A stretch of DNA of 64,000 nt from Kutzneria viridogrisea (lineage in GTDB: Bacteria > Actinomycetota > Actinomycetes > Mycobacteriales > Pseudonocardiaceae). The position numbers and the translations under genes are program-made. Under the pieces are notes generated by a model that saw only the letters and a list, made by a program, of their open reading frames with translations, did not search any database and had not been told where the DNA came from. The stretch is taken from assembly GCA_014138725.1 (NCBI GenBank), contig JACJID010000001.1:806001-870000 (forward strand), read 5' to 3'. Positions 1 through 8,909 of this stretch are shown in pieces; within the stretch, counting starts at the first letter, position 1; the number at the start of each line of letters is the position of its first letter.

Positions 1-1
1 C

Positions 2-262
2 GTGCGTGACCTGCCCGGTCTGGCCGGCGGCTACGCCGACACCGAGCGCGGCGCGAAGGCGCTGGCCGCCCTGGGGGAAGTCGCCACGGCCCGCGGCGTG
101 GAGATGGCGACCGTCGCGCTGGCCTGGCTTGCGCAGCAGCCGACGGTAGCCGCGCCGATCGCCTCCGCACGCACAGTCGAGCAGTTGTCGGCACTGGTCG
201 CCCTGCACGACCTGCGCCTGTCCGAGGCCGAACTCCAGACCCTGACGGCCGCCTCGTCCTGA
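2..262 (+). CDS. aldo/keto reductase, C-terminal part (5'-truncated by window)
   Basis: This is the last 86 residues of an NADPH-dependent aldo/keto reductase; the gene begins before the window. The fragment holds the end of the TIM barrel: a stretch like GVEMATVALAWLAQQP followed by PIASARTVEQL, which in this family forms the last strands and helices and the site that holds the 2'-phosphate of NADPH. The tail LSEAELQTL is the usual C-terminal helix. The catalytic Asp-Tyr-Lys-His residues would lie upstream and cannot be checked. A strong hairpin follows the stop codon. The substrate cannot be inferred. Confidence 0.85.
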   Translation: MRDLPGLAGGYADTERGAKALAALGEVATARGVEMATVALAWLAQQPTVAAPIASARTVEQLSALVALHDLRLSEAELQTLTAASS

Positions 263-279
263 CCTGGGGTCGTCAGACG

Positions 280-317
280 GCTCTGGGTGTGCCAAGAACA
301 CTCGGCACACCCAGAGC
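280..317. terminator. bidirectional hairpin terminator
   Basis: A perfect 14-bp stem (GCTCTGGGTGTGCC at 280-293 against its complement at 304-317) with a 10-nt loop lies between the convergent aldo/keto reductase and thioesterase genes. There is no clear T tract, as is common in actinomycetes. It could serve both genes. Confidence 0.8.
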
Positions 318-318
318 T

Positions 319-1164
319 TCAGTCCACAACTTGGACCGCTTTGAGGGCCTCGTCGGTCAAGTCGCCACGAGGGCCGACGGCGTTGGCCACGCCCAGGCAG
401 GTGTCATTGCGGAAGATGCCCATTTCGTAGTGCACGGAATCCGCGTCGGCCGTGCGGACAGCAAGCCCGATCTCGTAGTCGCCCGGGTAGGTCACCTCGC
501 CGAGATAGTGGATCTCGTACGACTGCGGGGGCAGGTCCGGCACCGGGCCCGCACCACCCGTTCCGATCGAATGCAGTGTGAACGCGGCAACGGCCTCGTC
601 ATACCAAGTGGCCAATGCGACGAAATTTACGTGCTGATTGGAATCGACATCGCCGATCCGGGAGCGCAGCGGAGCCCAGTACGAGTAATGATCGCGTTGC
701 AAGCGCTGTGGGCCGGGGCGGGCCGCCGACGGTCCTGTGTCCGGTAGCTGGAGTTCGGCCAGATCCGCGATCAGCTCCTCGGGAAGCTGAAGCGGCCCCG
801 AGCTGTTGGCCAGCACGACAGTGGCGCCTCCACTGCCCACCTGCTCCTCGCCAGCCACGATCACTTGTTCGAAGGTGAACGACGAGCGTCCGACACGGCG
901 GATACCAGTGTGTACCTGAACGCGGGCCCCGGTAAACCCAGCCTTAACGTGTCGACTGACATGTTGGCCAACAAGCAGAATAGTGTATGGACCGAACCCG
1001 CCCGTGGTCATGAGACGCTCAAAGCGGGGTAGCCGCAACCGGATCCGGGCATCCTCAAGCCACCGGGCCATACCGATCGTGCTTGCCGAGCCGTCTCGGC
1101 CGAGGTCGGCCTGCCGTACACGGAGGTCGATCTGGGTGGGAAAACCGTGATCGTTCGAGCTCAT
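319..1164 (-). CDS. double-hotdog acyl-CoA thioesterase family protein
   Basis: A 281-residue protein with two hotdog-like halves. Residues about 10-140 carry a 4-hydroxybenzoyl-CoA-thioesterase-like hotdog (IGMARWLEDARIRL with the long helix, then GARVQVHTGIRRVGRSSFTFEQ). Residues about 155-275 hold a second copy (RSRIGDVDSNQHVNFVALATWYDEA). The motif DVDSNQHVN matches the active-site D-x-N-x-H-V region of acyl-CoA or acyl-ACP thioesterases. The longer reading frame to 1302 adds 46 Arg-rich residues unlike the family, so the ATG at 1164 is preferred. It lies downstream of an SDR and an acyl-CoA ligase on the same strand, so it may release the product of that small acyl-CoA pathway. Substrate unknown. 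Confidence 0.75.
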   Translation of the reverse strand: MSSNDHGFPTQIDLRVRQADLGRDGSASTIGMARWLEDARIRLRLPRFERLMTTGGFGPYTILLVGQHVSRHVKAGFTGARVQVHTGIRRVGRSSFTFEQVIVAGEEQVGSGGATVVLANSSGPLQLPEELIADLAELQLPDTGPSAARPGPQRLQRDHYSYWAPLRSRIGDVDSNQHVNFVALATWYDEAVAAFTLHSIGTGGAGPVPDLPPQSYEIHYLGEVTYPGDYEIGLAVRTADADSVHYEMGIFRNDTCLGVANAVGPRGDLTDEALKAVQVVD

Positions 1165-1282
1165 TCTGCTGACCTCAGGATAAAATCTGGCCGGACGCCG
1201 GCCTGGACGTCGGGCACCGCGCAGAGCATAGGCACTTCGGTCGCCGCCGATCCGGGCTTGGCGGTAATGGTCGCGATTATGG

Positions 1283-2134
1283 TCAGTGCCACAGCCAGTC
1301 ACTTTCCGGAACGATACGGAGTGCCGATGGCAGCGCCGCGAGAAGCGCCTCGGTCCGCGCGATGATAGCCGGCGCGGCTGAGTCGTCGGTGTGGATGTAG
1401 AGGCGTCCCTCGCGGATCGCGTCGAGAACCATGTTCCCGACCGTGTCGATGGACGTGCCGTGGTTGGTCAGGTCCGCCTGGAAACGCTCGAGGGCGCCAG
1501 CCATCCGCTCCGAGTGTGCCGGGGCGTGTTCCGGCCGCAACCGTTGGGTGTTGTTGACCAGGTCGGTGGCGACAGGGCCGGGGCACAGCAGGCTGACGCC
1601 GATGCCGTGCTGGGCAAGTTTGGCATGCAGCGACTCGGTCAGACCAACGATGGCGTACTTCGACGCGTGGTACAGGAAACCGGCATCGAACATCGCCAGC
1701 CCGGCCACGGACGCGGTGTTCACGATGTGGTGGTCGCCACCGTTGCTGATCATGCGTGGGACGAACGTCTGGATGCCGTTGTAGACACCGTTGACGTTGA
1801 TGTCCATGACCCAGTCCCAGAGGGCGTAGTCCATTGTCGCGGGCGAGACGTTGTCGAACACGCCGGCGTTGTTGACAAGCAGTGAGACCACGCCGAGGTC
1901 GGATTCGACTTGGTCCGCGACCCGGGCGTACGCCTCGCGATCGCGGACGTCGAGTACGTAGGTCTCGGTCTTGGTCAGGGGCGAAAGTTCGGCCCTGGCC
2001 TGCGCAAGGGCACCTTCGTCGATGTCGACGAGCGCCAGTTTCGCTCCAGCCCGCGCGCAGGCTCGTGCGATGCCGAGCCCGATGCCACGAGCTCCGCCGG
2101 TGATGAAGGCGATCCTGCCTGTGAAGGAGTCCAA
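1283..2134 (-). CDS. short-chain dehydrogenase/reductase
   Basis: A classical SDR of 283 residues that uses NAD(P)H to oxidise an alcohol or reduce a ketone. The Rossmann cofactor motif is GGARGIGLG (residues about 13-21), the NNAG motif follows near residue 88, and the catalytic pair is YHASK near residue 155, with a Ser (NTASVAG) about 14 residues before. An acidic residue (LVDIDE) after beta-2 suggests NAD(H) preference. The start is TTG, supported by AGGAGG about 9 nt upstream. It lies 61 nt after the acyl-CoA ligase and 118 nt before the thioesterase, all on one strand, so the three are probably co-transcribed. The C-terminus is longer than in minimal SDRs. Confidence 0.88.
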   Translation of the reverse strand: MDSFTGRIAFITGGARGIGLGIARACARAGAKLALVDIDEGALAQARAELSPLTKTETYVLDVRDREAYARVADQVESDLGVVSLLVNNAGVFDNVSPATMDYALWDWVMDINVNGVYNGIQTFVPRMISNGGDHHIVNTASVAGLAMFDAGFLYHASKYAIVGLTESLHAKLAQHGIGVSLLCPGPVATDLVNNTQRLRPEHAPAHSERMAGALERFQADLTNHGTSIDTVGNMVLDAIREGRLYIHTDDSAAPAIIARTEALLAALPSALRIVPESDWLWH

Positions 2135-2195
2135 CTGTTCGCGCCTCCTGGTGCCTGCGCACCTGTGGTGTGAGGGTGCTCAGCCCCTGGAGAGG

Positions 2196-3707
2196 TCACC
2201 GATCATGGGACATCCTTTCGATGGCCGCGTCTCGCATCGCGCTGCGCCGGACCTTGCCGTTGTCATCGCGCAACGGCTTGTCGATGAACTCCACCGAGCG
2301 TGGCACCTTGTAACGCACGAGGCGCTCGTCGAGGTGCGCGAGCAGGTCATCAGCGGTCAGTCCGGGCTTGCCCTGCACCAGCGCGTGGACCCGCTGGCCG
2401 AGGTCCTCATCGGGAAGCCCGACGACAACGCTTGACAGGACAAGTGGGTGGGCGTCGATCGCGGCTTCCACCTCGGCGGGGTAGATGTTCGCTCCGCCAG
2501 CAACGATCAGGTCCGTGCGACGGTCGCTGATGTAGAGGTAGCCGTCGGCGTCAATCCAGCCAAGGTCACCGAGTGACTCCCACCCATCCCGCTGTTTGGC
2601 TTCCGCGCCGATGTAGCGGTAGGTGGCAGGAGTGCCGGACGGTCGGCGCATGTAGATCTCGCCGATCTCACCGGTTGGTGCGCGGTTCCCGTCCGCGTCG
2701 AACACCGCCATCTCCCCGAGCGCCGGCTTGCCGACCGAGCCCCGATGTTCAAGCCACTCCGGACCGGTGATGATCGTGGCGGCCTGCGACTCCGTCCCGC
2801 TGTACATCTCGAAGATCTTGTCGGCGCCGAGCAGGTTGATCCAGGCCTCCTTGAGCCACGGCGGACAAGGTGAGGCCGTGTGCCACAGCACGCGCAGCGA
2901 GGACACGTCATATGTATGAGGGCTCTCCTCGATGAGCCGCAGCATCCGCAGCATCATCGTGGGCACGAGCTGTACCCAGCCGACCCGGTGCTCGGCGATC
3001 GCCTCGAGAGCGCGCTTGGCGTCGAACCTGGGCAGAACCACGAGGTGCTGACCCAACAGCAGCCCGGTGAGCGAGACCGTGAGCGGGGCATTGTGGTAGA
3101 GCGGGCCAGCGACCAGTTGGCTGTCGTCCGGCCGCATCCGGGCCACGGCGCCGGCCAGCTCCGGCGCCCCCTCGGCCGCGGCACCGGCCACGATCAGTTT
3201 CGGTCGCCCGGTACTGCCACCGGAGGTCGGAGCCTTCCACGCCGGCGATACGACCTCCGGCAGCGGCCCGTCGTCCAAGGCCGGGTCGGGCTGGAAACCC
3301 ACGGCGATGCACGTCCGGTCGGGGTGATCGATCGGGTCGGCGCCGACTACGAGTGCGGAGTTGGCGAGTTCGACGATCGCCTGTCGCTCGGTGGCCGGAA
3401 GCCGAGGGGAGATCGGCTGGGGTACCACGCCGAGTTTCCAGCAAGCGAGGACAGTGACGTAGAAGTCGATCGAGTTCGGCAGGCCGATGGTGACGAAGTC
3501 ACCGTAGCCGACCCCGAGGTTGCCGAACGCCCGCGCGAGCCGGTTCGAGCGGGCCTCGAGCTCGCCCCGCGTGATCGTCTCGCCATCGCAGCTGATGGCG
3601 GGCTGCCGTGGGGCTTTGGCCGCCAGCCGACCCAAGATCCGCACGTAGGGTTCGGAGGTGGCGGAGAAAATCGCGGCGGCGAGATCCGGCCTAACGTCAT
3701 CAGTCAC
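2196..3707 (-). CDS. AMP-dependent acyl-CoA synthetase/ligase
   Basis: A 503-residue member of the adenylate-forming (ANL) family, which activates a carboxylic acid to acyl-AMP and then to acyl-CoA. The P-loop-like motif TSGGSTGRPK is near residue 160. The A5/A7 region is represented by YSGTESQ and GDLGWIDADGYLYISDRRTD, and the hinge and catalytic region by GGANIYPAEVE and a C-terminal Lys in RDDNGKVRRSAMR. Overall it resembles fatty-acid or aryl-acid CoA ligases of secondary or xenobiotic metabolism; the acid is not predictable. It starts with GTG. As first gene of the ligase / SDR / thioesterase run it is separated by about 370 bp from a divergent LysR gene that probably controls the cluster. 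Confidence 0.9.
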   Translation of the reverse strand: MTDDVRPDLAAAIFSATSEPYVRILGRLAAKAPRQPAISCDGETITRGELEARSNRLARAFGNLGVGYGDFVTIGLPNSIDFYVTVLACWKLGVVPQPISPRLPATERQAIVELANSALVVGADPIDHPDRTCIAVGFQPDPALDDGPLPEVVSPAWKAPTSGGSTGRPKLIVAGAAAEGAPELAGAVARMRPDDSQLVAGPLYHNAPLTVSLTGLLLGQHLVVLPRFDAKRALEAIAEHRVGWVQLVPTMMLRMLRLIEESPHTYDVSSLRVLWHTASPCPPWLKEAWINLLGADKIFEMYSGTESQAATIITGPEWLEHRGSVGKPALGEMAVFDADGNRAPTGEIGEIYMRRPSGTPATYRYIGAEAKQRDGWESLGDLGWIDADGYLYISDRRTDLIVAGGANIYPAEVEAAIDAHPLVLSSVVVGLPDEDLGQRVHALVQGKPGLTADDLLAHLDERLVRYKVPRSVEFIDKPLRDDNGKVRRSAMRDAAIERMSHDR

Positions 3708-3858
3708 AGCACATCAGCCCTTCCGGCAGCTTGGCTCCCCAAGTCGCTCGGATATGTCCATTGGCGCTCGATGGCCGAGTCGCACCGGAATCAACGAGAA
3801 GGTGGCAGGGGTAGCGTTGTTTCAGGGAAATTTCGTCACCGTGATCAGTCCGCGCGGG

Positions 3859-3874
3859 GATCACCCAGGTGATC
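3859..3874. promoter_or_regulatory. palindrome in the ligase/LysR divergent region
   Basis: The intergenic stretch 3708-4075 carries no convincing gene. In it is a perfect 7+7-bp palindrome with a 2-bp centre, GATCACC at 3859-3865 and GGTGATC at 3868-3874, about 150 bp upstream of the ligase start. It could be an operator for LysR or another regulator. It is not a clear T-N11-A LysR box, so the assignment is tentative. Confidence 0.35.
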
Positions 3875-4075
3875 GGGCCCGACCCGGCGATGCTGGCGCG
3901 GCACACGAGCGGGAAGGGAGTGCGCGGATACTCGGTATCGAGCCGCGCAGGTCGATCGCGCCGATGACGACCGCCGCAGTGGTCTCGGCCGATCTGGTGG
4001 TGAACGAAGCACGATGGCAGTCTGCCGATCCGTGCCACGGGTCGCCAACGCAGAATGCGGGTGCATACTATGCGC

Positions 4076-4996
4076 ATGCCGCATAGTGACCTCGGGCTGT
4101 TGCACGAACTGCGTGCCCTCTCCATCCTGCTCGAGGAGCGAAACGTAACCCGAGCTGCCGTGCGGTTTCACCTGAGCCAGTCGTCGATGAGCCGGACGTT
4201 GCAGCGGCTGCGCGCGCTGTTCGCCGACGAGCTCCTGGTGCGATCCGGCGGGGACTACGAGTTGACCCCTCGTGCGCGGGAGATGCAGCGCGAGCTCGCC
4301 CAGCTCCTGCCGCGGCTGGAGAGTCTCGTGGCCGGCCGGGGCTTCGATCCCTCCACGGCGACCGGGATCGTGCGAATCGTCGGCACCGACTACACCACCT
4401 CGACACTGGGACCGCACCTGCTGCCCCGGCTGCTTCTGGCCGCACCCGAGCTGGAAGTCCACATCGAACCGCGGGACCAGGACTCGTACGCGGACCTCGA
4501 ACGAGGCCGGGCCGACATCGCTCTGTCCGTGCTCCGCCCAGCCGCCCCGCTGCGGTGGGAGCGATTGTTCACCGACGACGTGGTCTGCGTGGTGGACCGC
4601 GATCACCCTGTGCGGGACCGCTTCGCACTGGCCGACTACGTCGCGGCCCGCCACGTGGTCGTCACCCTGATACAACGCGAGCAACCAATGATCGAACGGT
4701 GGTTGCAGACACTCGGCCACAGCAGGACGGCCGCGGTGCGGGTGGCGCACTTCAGCTCGGCCTTCACCGCCCTGCCCGGTACGGCTCTCGTGGCGACGAT
4801 TCCGCGGCGGCTCGCGGAGTTGCGGGCGGCCACTGATCCGCGGGTGCGGTTGGTCGAGGCTCCGGAAGGGTTCGATGCGTTTCCGTACGGGATGGTCTGG
4901 CACACACGTCTGGAATCCGATCCGATGCACTCCTGGCTGCGCGACATGATCCGCGCGGCGGCAGCGGACCTGACCTCTTGTCGACCGGAGAGCTGA
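4076..4996 (+). CDS. LysR-family transcriptional regulator
   Basis: About 306 residues. The N-terminal winged HTH (LLHELRALSILLEERNVT, then FHLSQSSMSRTLQRLR) is typical LysR, and it is followed by a linker and a periplasmic-binding-like effector domain (VRIVGTDYTTSTLGPHLLPRL). It is transcribed divergently from the acyl-CoA ligase cluster, the usual arrangement for a LysR activator of neighbouring genes. In-frame ATGs lie at 4055, 4070 and 4076; the last gives the normal short lead before the HTH, and none has a clear ribosome binding site, so a leaderless transcript is possible. The inducer is unknown, though a CoA-pathway substrate is plausible. Confidence 0.9.
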   Translation: MPHSDLGLLHELRALSILLEERNVTRAAVRFHLSQSSMSRTLQRLRALFADELLVRSGGDYELTPRAREMQRELAQLLPRLESLVAGRGFDPSTATGIVRIVGTDYTTSTLGPHLLPRLLLAAPELEVHIEPRDQDSYADLERGRADIALSVLRPAAPLRWERLFTDDVVCVVDRDHPVRDRFALADYVAARHVVVTLIQREQPMIERWLQTLGHSRTAAVRVAHFSSAFTALPGTALVATIPRRLAELRAATDPRVRLVEAPEGFDAFPYGMVWHTRLESDPMHSWLRDMIRAAAADLTSCRPES

Positions 4997-5014
4997 CAGC
5001 CGCGCGCGCCTGCC

Positions 5015-7198
5015 TCACAGCAACTTGTCGATCGTGATGGGCAGGTCGTGGACGCGGATCCCGGTCGCGTTGAACACGGCGTTGCCGATCGCCGCGGCGG
5101 ACGAGACCAGGCCGATCTCGCCCAACCCCCGGGCGCCGAACTCGCTGATGTGCGGGTCCGGGCGGTCCAGCCAGTGCACGTCGATCTCCGGCGTGTCGGC
5201 GTGGACCGGGACGAGGTAGTCCGCCATGCTCGCCGCGGCGAACCTGCCATCCGGCTCGATCGGGTCGGCCTCCAGCAGGGCGTGCCCGATGCCCCAGATG
5301 ATCGCGCCCGTGAGCTGGCCGCGGGCCGCCTTGGCGTTGACGACTCGCCCCACGTCGAACACCGAGGTGAACCGGTTGACCCGCGGCTCACCGGTCAGCC
5401 GGTGGACCCGCACCTCGCAGAAGTGGGCACCGAAGCAGTGGAACTTGTACTGGGATGCGCTCTTGTCCGGTGCCGAGGTGCTGACCGCCTCGACGTGCGG
5501 CACGCCCATGGTGCGAAGCAGGGTGCGGAAATCGACCGATCTGCCGTTTGCCTCGATCCGGCCCTGTCGATAGCGCACGGTCGCGGGGGCGAGGCCGGCG
5601 AATGGGGAGCGCGGGTTGTCCACGGCCGACTGGACGAGTGCCTTGACGGCTGCCCGGCACGCGGCCTGCACCGCCGGCACCGTGCTCGTCGTGACGCTGG
5701 ACCCGTACGCTCCGACGCCGCCGGGCGGGAGGGCGGAGTCGCCGACCTCCGCCGCGATGGAGCTGACCGGCAGGCCCAACTCGTCCGCCCCGACCACCGC
5801 CAGCATGGTGAAGGCGCCGGTGCCGACGTCGGAGGTGGCCGAGGCGACGGCGACGCGACCGTCGTCACGGAACCGTGCCCGCGCCGAGGCGGGCTGGCGC
5901 CACGCCGGGTAGAGCGCGCTGGCCATGCCCATGCCGATCAGCCAGTCGCCGTCGGTCTGGGACCGGGGGAGCGCGGTGCGCCGACTCCAGCCGAACCGCT
6001 CGGCTCCGACCCGGTAGCACTCGTCGAGGTACTTGCTGGAGAAGGGGTGGCCTTCGACCGGGTCCTCCGTCGCGTAGTTGCGCAGTCGCAGTTCCACCGG
6101 ATCGACTCCGGTGCGCACGGCGAGCTCGTCCATCGCGGTCTCGAGCGCGAACATGCCGGGCGCCTCGGCGGGTGCCCGCATCGACCAGGTCGGCGGGGTG
6201 TCCAATGTGACCAGTCGCTGGTCGATCCGGATGTTCGGCGTGCGGTAGGCCACCGCCGAGGTGTCGCGGCCGGGCATCATCTGCCAGCCTCCGGCCGCCG
6301 GCAGCTCCCCGTCGCTGTCGTGGCTGAGCGCGCGGAGCCTGCCGTCGGCCTCGGCGCCGAGCCGGATCGTCTGCCGGACGGCTGCTCGGTGGCCGATGGC
6401 GGTGAACACCTGTTCACGGCTCAGCACCAGTTTCACCGGACGCCTGAGCGCGCGGGCGGCGGCGGCACAGAGCAGTGCCTCGTTCCACACCGGTGACCGC
6501 TGGCCGAAACCGCCACCGGTGTAGCGGCAGATCAGCCGGACCTTGGCCGGCTCGACGCCGAGGCGAGCGGCGATCGTCGCGGCGGCCCGCTGCGGCGACT
6601 GCGCCCCGCAGTAGACGGTGAGCTGGTCGTCCACCCACACCGCGGTCGTGGCGTGCGGCTCCATCGCGATGTGGTGGTGGGCGTGCTGGCTGACCGAGGT
6701 GGTGATGGTGACCGGGCTCGACGCCAGTGCGGCGTCGATGGAGGACACACCCGGGGCGAGCTTCTGCACGAGGCCCTGCGGCACGCCTGGGCCCGCGTCG
6801 GCCAGTGAGGTCCGTGACGGCGTGACCGTGTAGTCGGCGGAGACCAGCGCGGCCGCATCCCGGGCTCGTTCGAAGGTGTCGGCCACGACCAGGCCGATGA
6901 TCTGACCGCGGAACCGCACAGCGGTGTCCTGCAACGCGCTGTAGTTCTCACCGCTCTCACCGCTCGGGGATTTGAGCGGGAGCGGGTGGAACGGCGTGAA
7001 GACGGCGATGACCCCTGGTGCGGCTTCGGCGCGGGACACATCCATGCCGCGAACCGTTCCCCGGCCGACGGTTGCCTGGACGAGATAGGCGTAGACCAGG
7101 CCTTCGGGGCGGTAGTCGGCGGCGTACGGTGCGCTGCCGGTGACCTTCAGCGGTCCGTCGACGCGATCGATCTCGCGTCCGATGGGGGAGACGGTCAT
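5015..7198 (-). CDS. paoC: molybdenum-cofactor aldehyde/xanthine oxidoreductase large subunit
   Basis: A 727-residue large subunit of the xanthine-oxidase family that binds the molybdopterin-cytosine cofactor and oxidises an aldehyde or hydroxylates a heterocycle. It begins with the aldehyde-oxidase a/b-hammerhead region (IDRVDGPLKVTGSAPYAADY) and has the Moco-binding GGGFGQRSPVW. The catalytic Glu lies in GARGLGEIG near the C-terminus, where the family keeps it. The ATG at 7198 overlaps the stop of the FAD subunit by 4 bp; a longer frame to 7375 adds only shadow sequence. Order small-medium-large and the Tat signal on the small subunit match the periplasmic PaoABC (YagTSR) enzyme. Substrate not determined; the paoC name is by family. 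Confidence 0.88.
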   Translation of the reverse strand: MTVSPIGREIDRVDGPLKVTGSAPYAADYRPEGLVYAYLVQATVGRGTVRGMDVSRAEAAPGVIAVFTPFHPLPLKSPSGESGENYSALQDTAVRFRGQIIGLVVADTFERARDAAALVSADYTVTPSRTSLADAGPGVPQGLVQKLAPGVSSIDAALASSPVTITTSVSQHAHHHIAMEPHATTAVWVDDQLTVYCGAQSPQRAAATIAARLGVEPAKVRLICRYTGGGFGQRSPVWNEALLCAAAARALRRPVKLVLSREQVFTAIGHRAAVRQTIRLGAEADGRLRALSHDSDGELPAAGGWQMMPGRDTSAVAYRTPNIRIDQRLVTLDTPPTWSMRAPAEAPGMFALETAMDELAVRTGVDPVELRLRNYATEDPVEGHPFSSKYLDECYRVGAERFGWSRRTALPRSQTDGDWLIGMGMASALYPAWRQPASARARFRDDGRVAVASATSDVGTGAFTMLAVVGADELGLPVSSIAAEVGDSALPPGGVGAYGSSVTTSTVPAVQAACRAAVKALVQSAVDNPRSPFAGLAPATVRYRQGRIEANGRSVDFRTLLRTMGVPHVEAVSTSAPDKSASQYKFHCFGAHFCEVRVHRLTGEPRVNRFTSVFDVGRVVNAKAARGQLTGAIIWGIGHALLEADPIEPDGRFAAASMADYLVPVHADTPEIDVHWLDRPDPHISEFGARGLGEIGLVSSAAAIGNAVFNATGIRVHDLPITIDKLL

Positions 7199-8172
7199 CG
7201 GGTCTGCTCCAGTTCCAGCAGAGCGCGGATCAGGGTTCGCTGCATCAGCTCGGGCTTGAAGGCGTTGTGCCGCAACGGACGAGTTCCGTCGACGGTGGCG
7301 GTGGCCGCTGCCGCGTAGGTGTTGCTTGTCGCCGGGCGCCCGGCCAGGGCCCGCTCGACCGCCGGTAGCCGCCACGGCCGGGTACCCATGCCGCCGACCG
7401 CCACGCGCGCCTCGACGATGGTGTCACCTTCGCGTCGGATCGCCACCGCCGCCGACGAGAGCGCGAACTCGTACGACTGCCGGTCGCGAATCTTCAGGTA
7501 GATCGAGCGCTGGGCCCAGTCCAGACGCGGAACGATGACGCCGGTGACCAGTTCGCCGGGTCGCAGGTCGTGCTCGAGGTGGGGGGTGTCGGCGGGCAGC
7601 AGGTAGAAGTCGCACAGATTGACAGTGCGTACGCCGTCCCGGCCCTGCAGTTGCACCCGTGCGTCGAGCGCGGCCAGTGCCACGGCGAGGTCGCTGGGAT
7701 GGGTGGCCACGCACGAGTCGCTGGTGCCCAGCACGGCGTGCATCCGGTTCTCGCCCCTGATCGCCGGGCATCCGCTGCCCGGCTGCCGCTTGTTGCAGGG
7801 CATGCTCACGTCGCGGAAGTAGCCGCATCGCGTGCGTTGCAACAGGTTCCCGCCGATGCTGGCCATGTTGCGGAGCTGGCCGGAGGCGCTCAGTTCGAGA
7901 GCCTGGCTCAGCATCGGGTAGCCGAGACGGACGCGGGGATCCGCCGCCACGTCAGTCATCCGTTCCAGCGCCCCGATCCGCAGACCGCCGCCCGTCGCGT
8001 CGAGCCCGCGCAGCGGTAGGCGATTGATGTCCAGGACGCGGCCGGGGGTCATGACCTCGAGCTTCATCAGATCCACGAGCGTGGTCCCGCCCGCGAGGTA
8101 GGCGGTGTCAGAGCCCGAGCGCCGTACGGCCTCGGTGACGGTACCGGGGCGCTCGAACCGGTACTCACGCAT
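7195..8172 (-). CDS. paoB: FAD-binding subunit of molybdenum oxidoreductase
   Basis: A 325-residue medium subunit (CO-dehydrogenase flavoprotein type). The FAD motif LAGGTTLVDLMK is at about residues 27-38 and SIGGNLLQRTRCGYFRD follows near residue 105. The run RTRCGYFRD, PCNKRQPGSGCPA and GTSDSCVATHPSD places four cysteines where PaoB and hydroxybenzoyl-CoA reductase beta subunits bind an extra [4Fe-4S] cluster. The FAD_binding_5 domain is followed by the C-terminal CO_deh_flav_C domain. The start at 8172 shares one base with the stop of the 2Fe-2S gene (TGATG), so translation is coupled. The protein has no signal of its own and would be exported with the Tat-signal subunit, as in PaoABC. 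Confidence 0.88.
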   Translation of the reverse strand: MREYRFERPGTVTEAVRRSGSDTAYLAGGTTLVDLMKLEVMTPGRVLDINRLPLRGLDATGGGLRIGALERMTDVAADPRVRLGYPMLSQALELSASGQLRNMASIGGNLLQRTRCGYFRDVSMPCNKRQPGSGCPAIRGENRMHAVLGTSDSCVATHPSDLAVALAALDARVQLQGRDGVRTVNLCDFYLLPADTPHLEHDLRPGELVTGVIVPRLDWAQRSIYLKIRDRQSYEFALSSAAVAIRREGDTIVEARVAVGGMGTRPWRLPAVERALAGRPATSNTYAAAATATVDGTRPLRHNAFKPELMQRTLIRALLELEQTR

Positions 8173-8747
8173 CAGCGCATCTCCGTCCGTGCCTGGCGGA
8201 TCGCGGCCAGGATGCCCGGGTACGCGCTGCACCGGCAGATGTTGCCGGACATCTGCTCGCGGATCTCCGCGTCGGTGCGGGCACCCCCCTCGGCGATGAC
8301 CGCGGCGGCGGACATGATCTGCCCAGGGGTGCAGAACCCGCACTGGAAGCCGTCGTGTTCGATGAACGCCTGCTGGAGCGGATGCAGGCGATCGCCGTCG
8401 GCCAGTCCTTCGATCGTGGTCACGGACGCACCGTCCAGCGTCGCCAGCAGGGTCAGGCAGGAGACGACCCGCCGCCCGTCGACGTGCACGGTGCACGCGC
8501 CGCACTGACCGCGGTCGCAGCCCTTCTTGGTACCGGTCAACTGCAGCCGCTCCCGCAACGCGTCCAGCAGCGTCACGCGCGGGTCCACGGTCAGCGACGT
8601 GGCCGACCCGTTGACGGTCATGCGCACGGTGACCTCCCCGGACGCGGCCTGCGCCCCAGCAGCTCCGCTGTCCAGCGGGACGGTGGCGGCCGCGGCACCG
8701 ACCAGACCGAGCATTCCACGTCTGGTGATGCCCTCATACTGCGTCAT
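8172..8747 (-). CDS. paoA: 2Fe-2S subunit with Tat signal, molybdenum oxidoreductase
   Basis: The small subunit (191 residues) that passes electrons through two [2Fe-2S] clusters. The N-terminus carries a twin-arginine signal (TRRGMLGLVGAAAAT). The plant-ferredoxin-like domain has GCDRGQCGACTVHVDGRRVVSC, and the second cluster is bound by CGFCTPG and CRC in NICRCSAYPG. A Tat signal on this subunit marks the exported PaoABC branch rather than cytoplasmic xanthine dehydrogenase. ATGs at 8759 and 8747 are both possible; 8747 is closer to the Tat motif. It is the first gene of the three-gene operon. No dedicated PaoD-type chaperone gene is seen nearby. Confidence 0.9.
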   Translation of the reverse strand: MTQYEGITRRGMLGLVGAAAATVPLDSGAAGAQAASGEVTVRMTVNGSATSLTVDPRVTLLDALRERLQLTGTKKGCDRGQCGACTVHVDGRRVVSCLTLLATLDGASVTTIEGLADGDRLHPLQQAFIEHDGFQCGFCTPGQIMSAAAVIAEGGARTDAEIREQMSGNICRCSAYPGILAAIRQARTEMR

Positions 8748-8857
8748 GCAATTCAGCATCCACGGCGGATCAAGTCCTCACCAACGCAAGTTGCGGATCA
8801 CCCGTATGCGCCCGGCGCATGATGTGCTCCACACTTCGGCACACCCTGAACAACGGA

Positions 8858-8896
8858 AATGCCGTCTGTGCCGGAAATATCGGCACAGACGGCATT
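8858..8896. terminator. hairpin terminator after the tannase-like gene
   Basis: A perfect 16-bp stem (AATGCCGTCTGTGCCG at 8858-8873, complement at 8881-8896) with a 7-nt loop lies 13 nt beyond the stop of the minus-strand esterase gene. It also separates that gene from the oxidoreductase operon's promoter region. Confidence 0.85.
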
Positions 8897-8909
8897 CCTC
8901 ACCTCGGAC

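Noticed and set aside
4055..4084. ATGCGG...CCGCAT repeat around the LysR start, as a LysR operator
   Set aside because: Only six bases pair at each end and the T-N11-A spacing is not met; probably chance.
3700..4125. A 141-codon minus-strand frame in the ligase/LysR gap
   Set aside because: Its composition is random-like (many Cys, Arg, His), it has no ribosome binding site and it crosses the LysR start.
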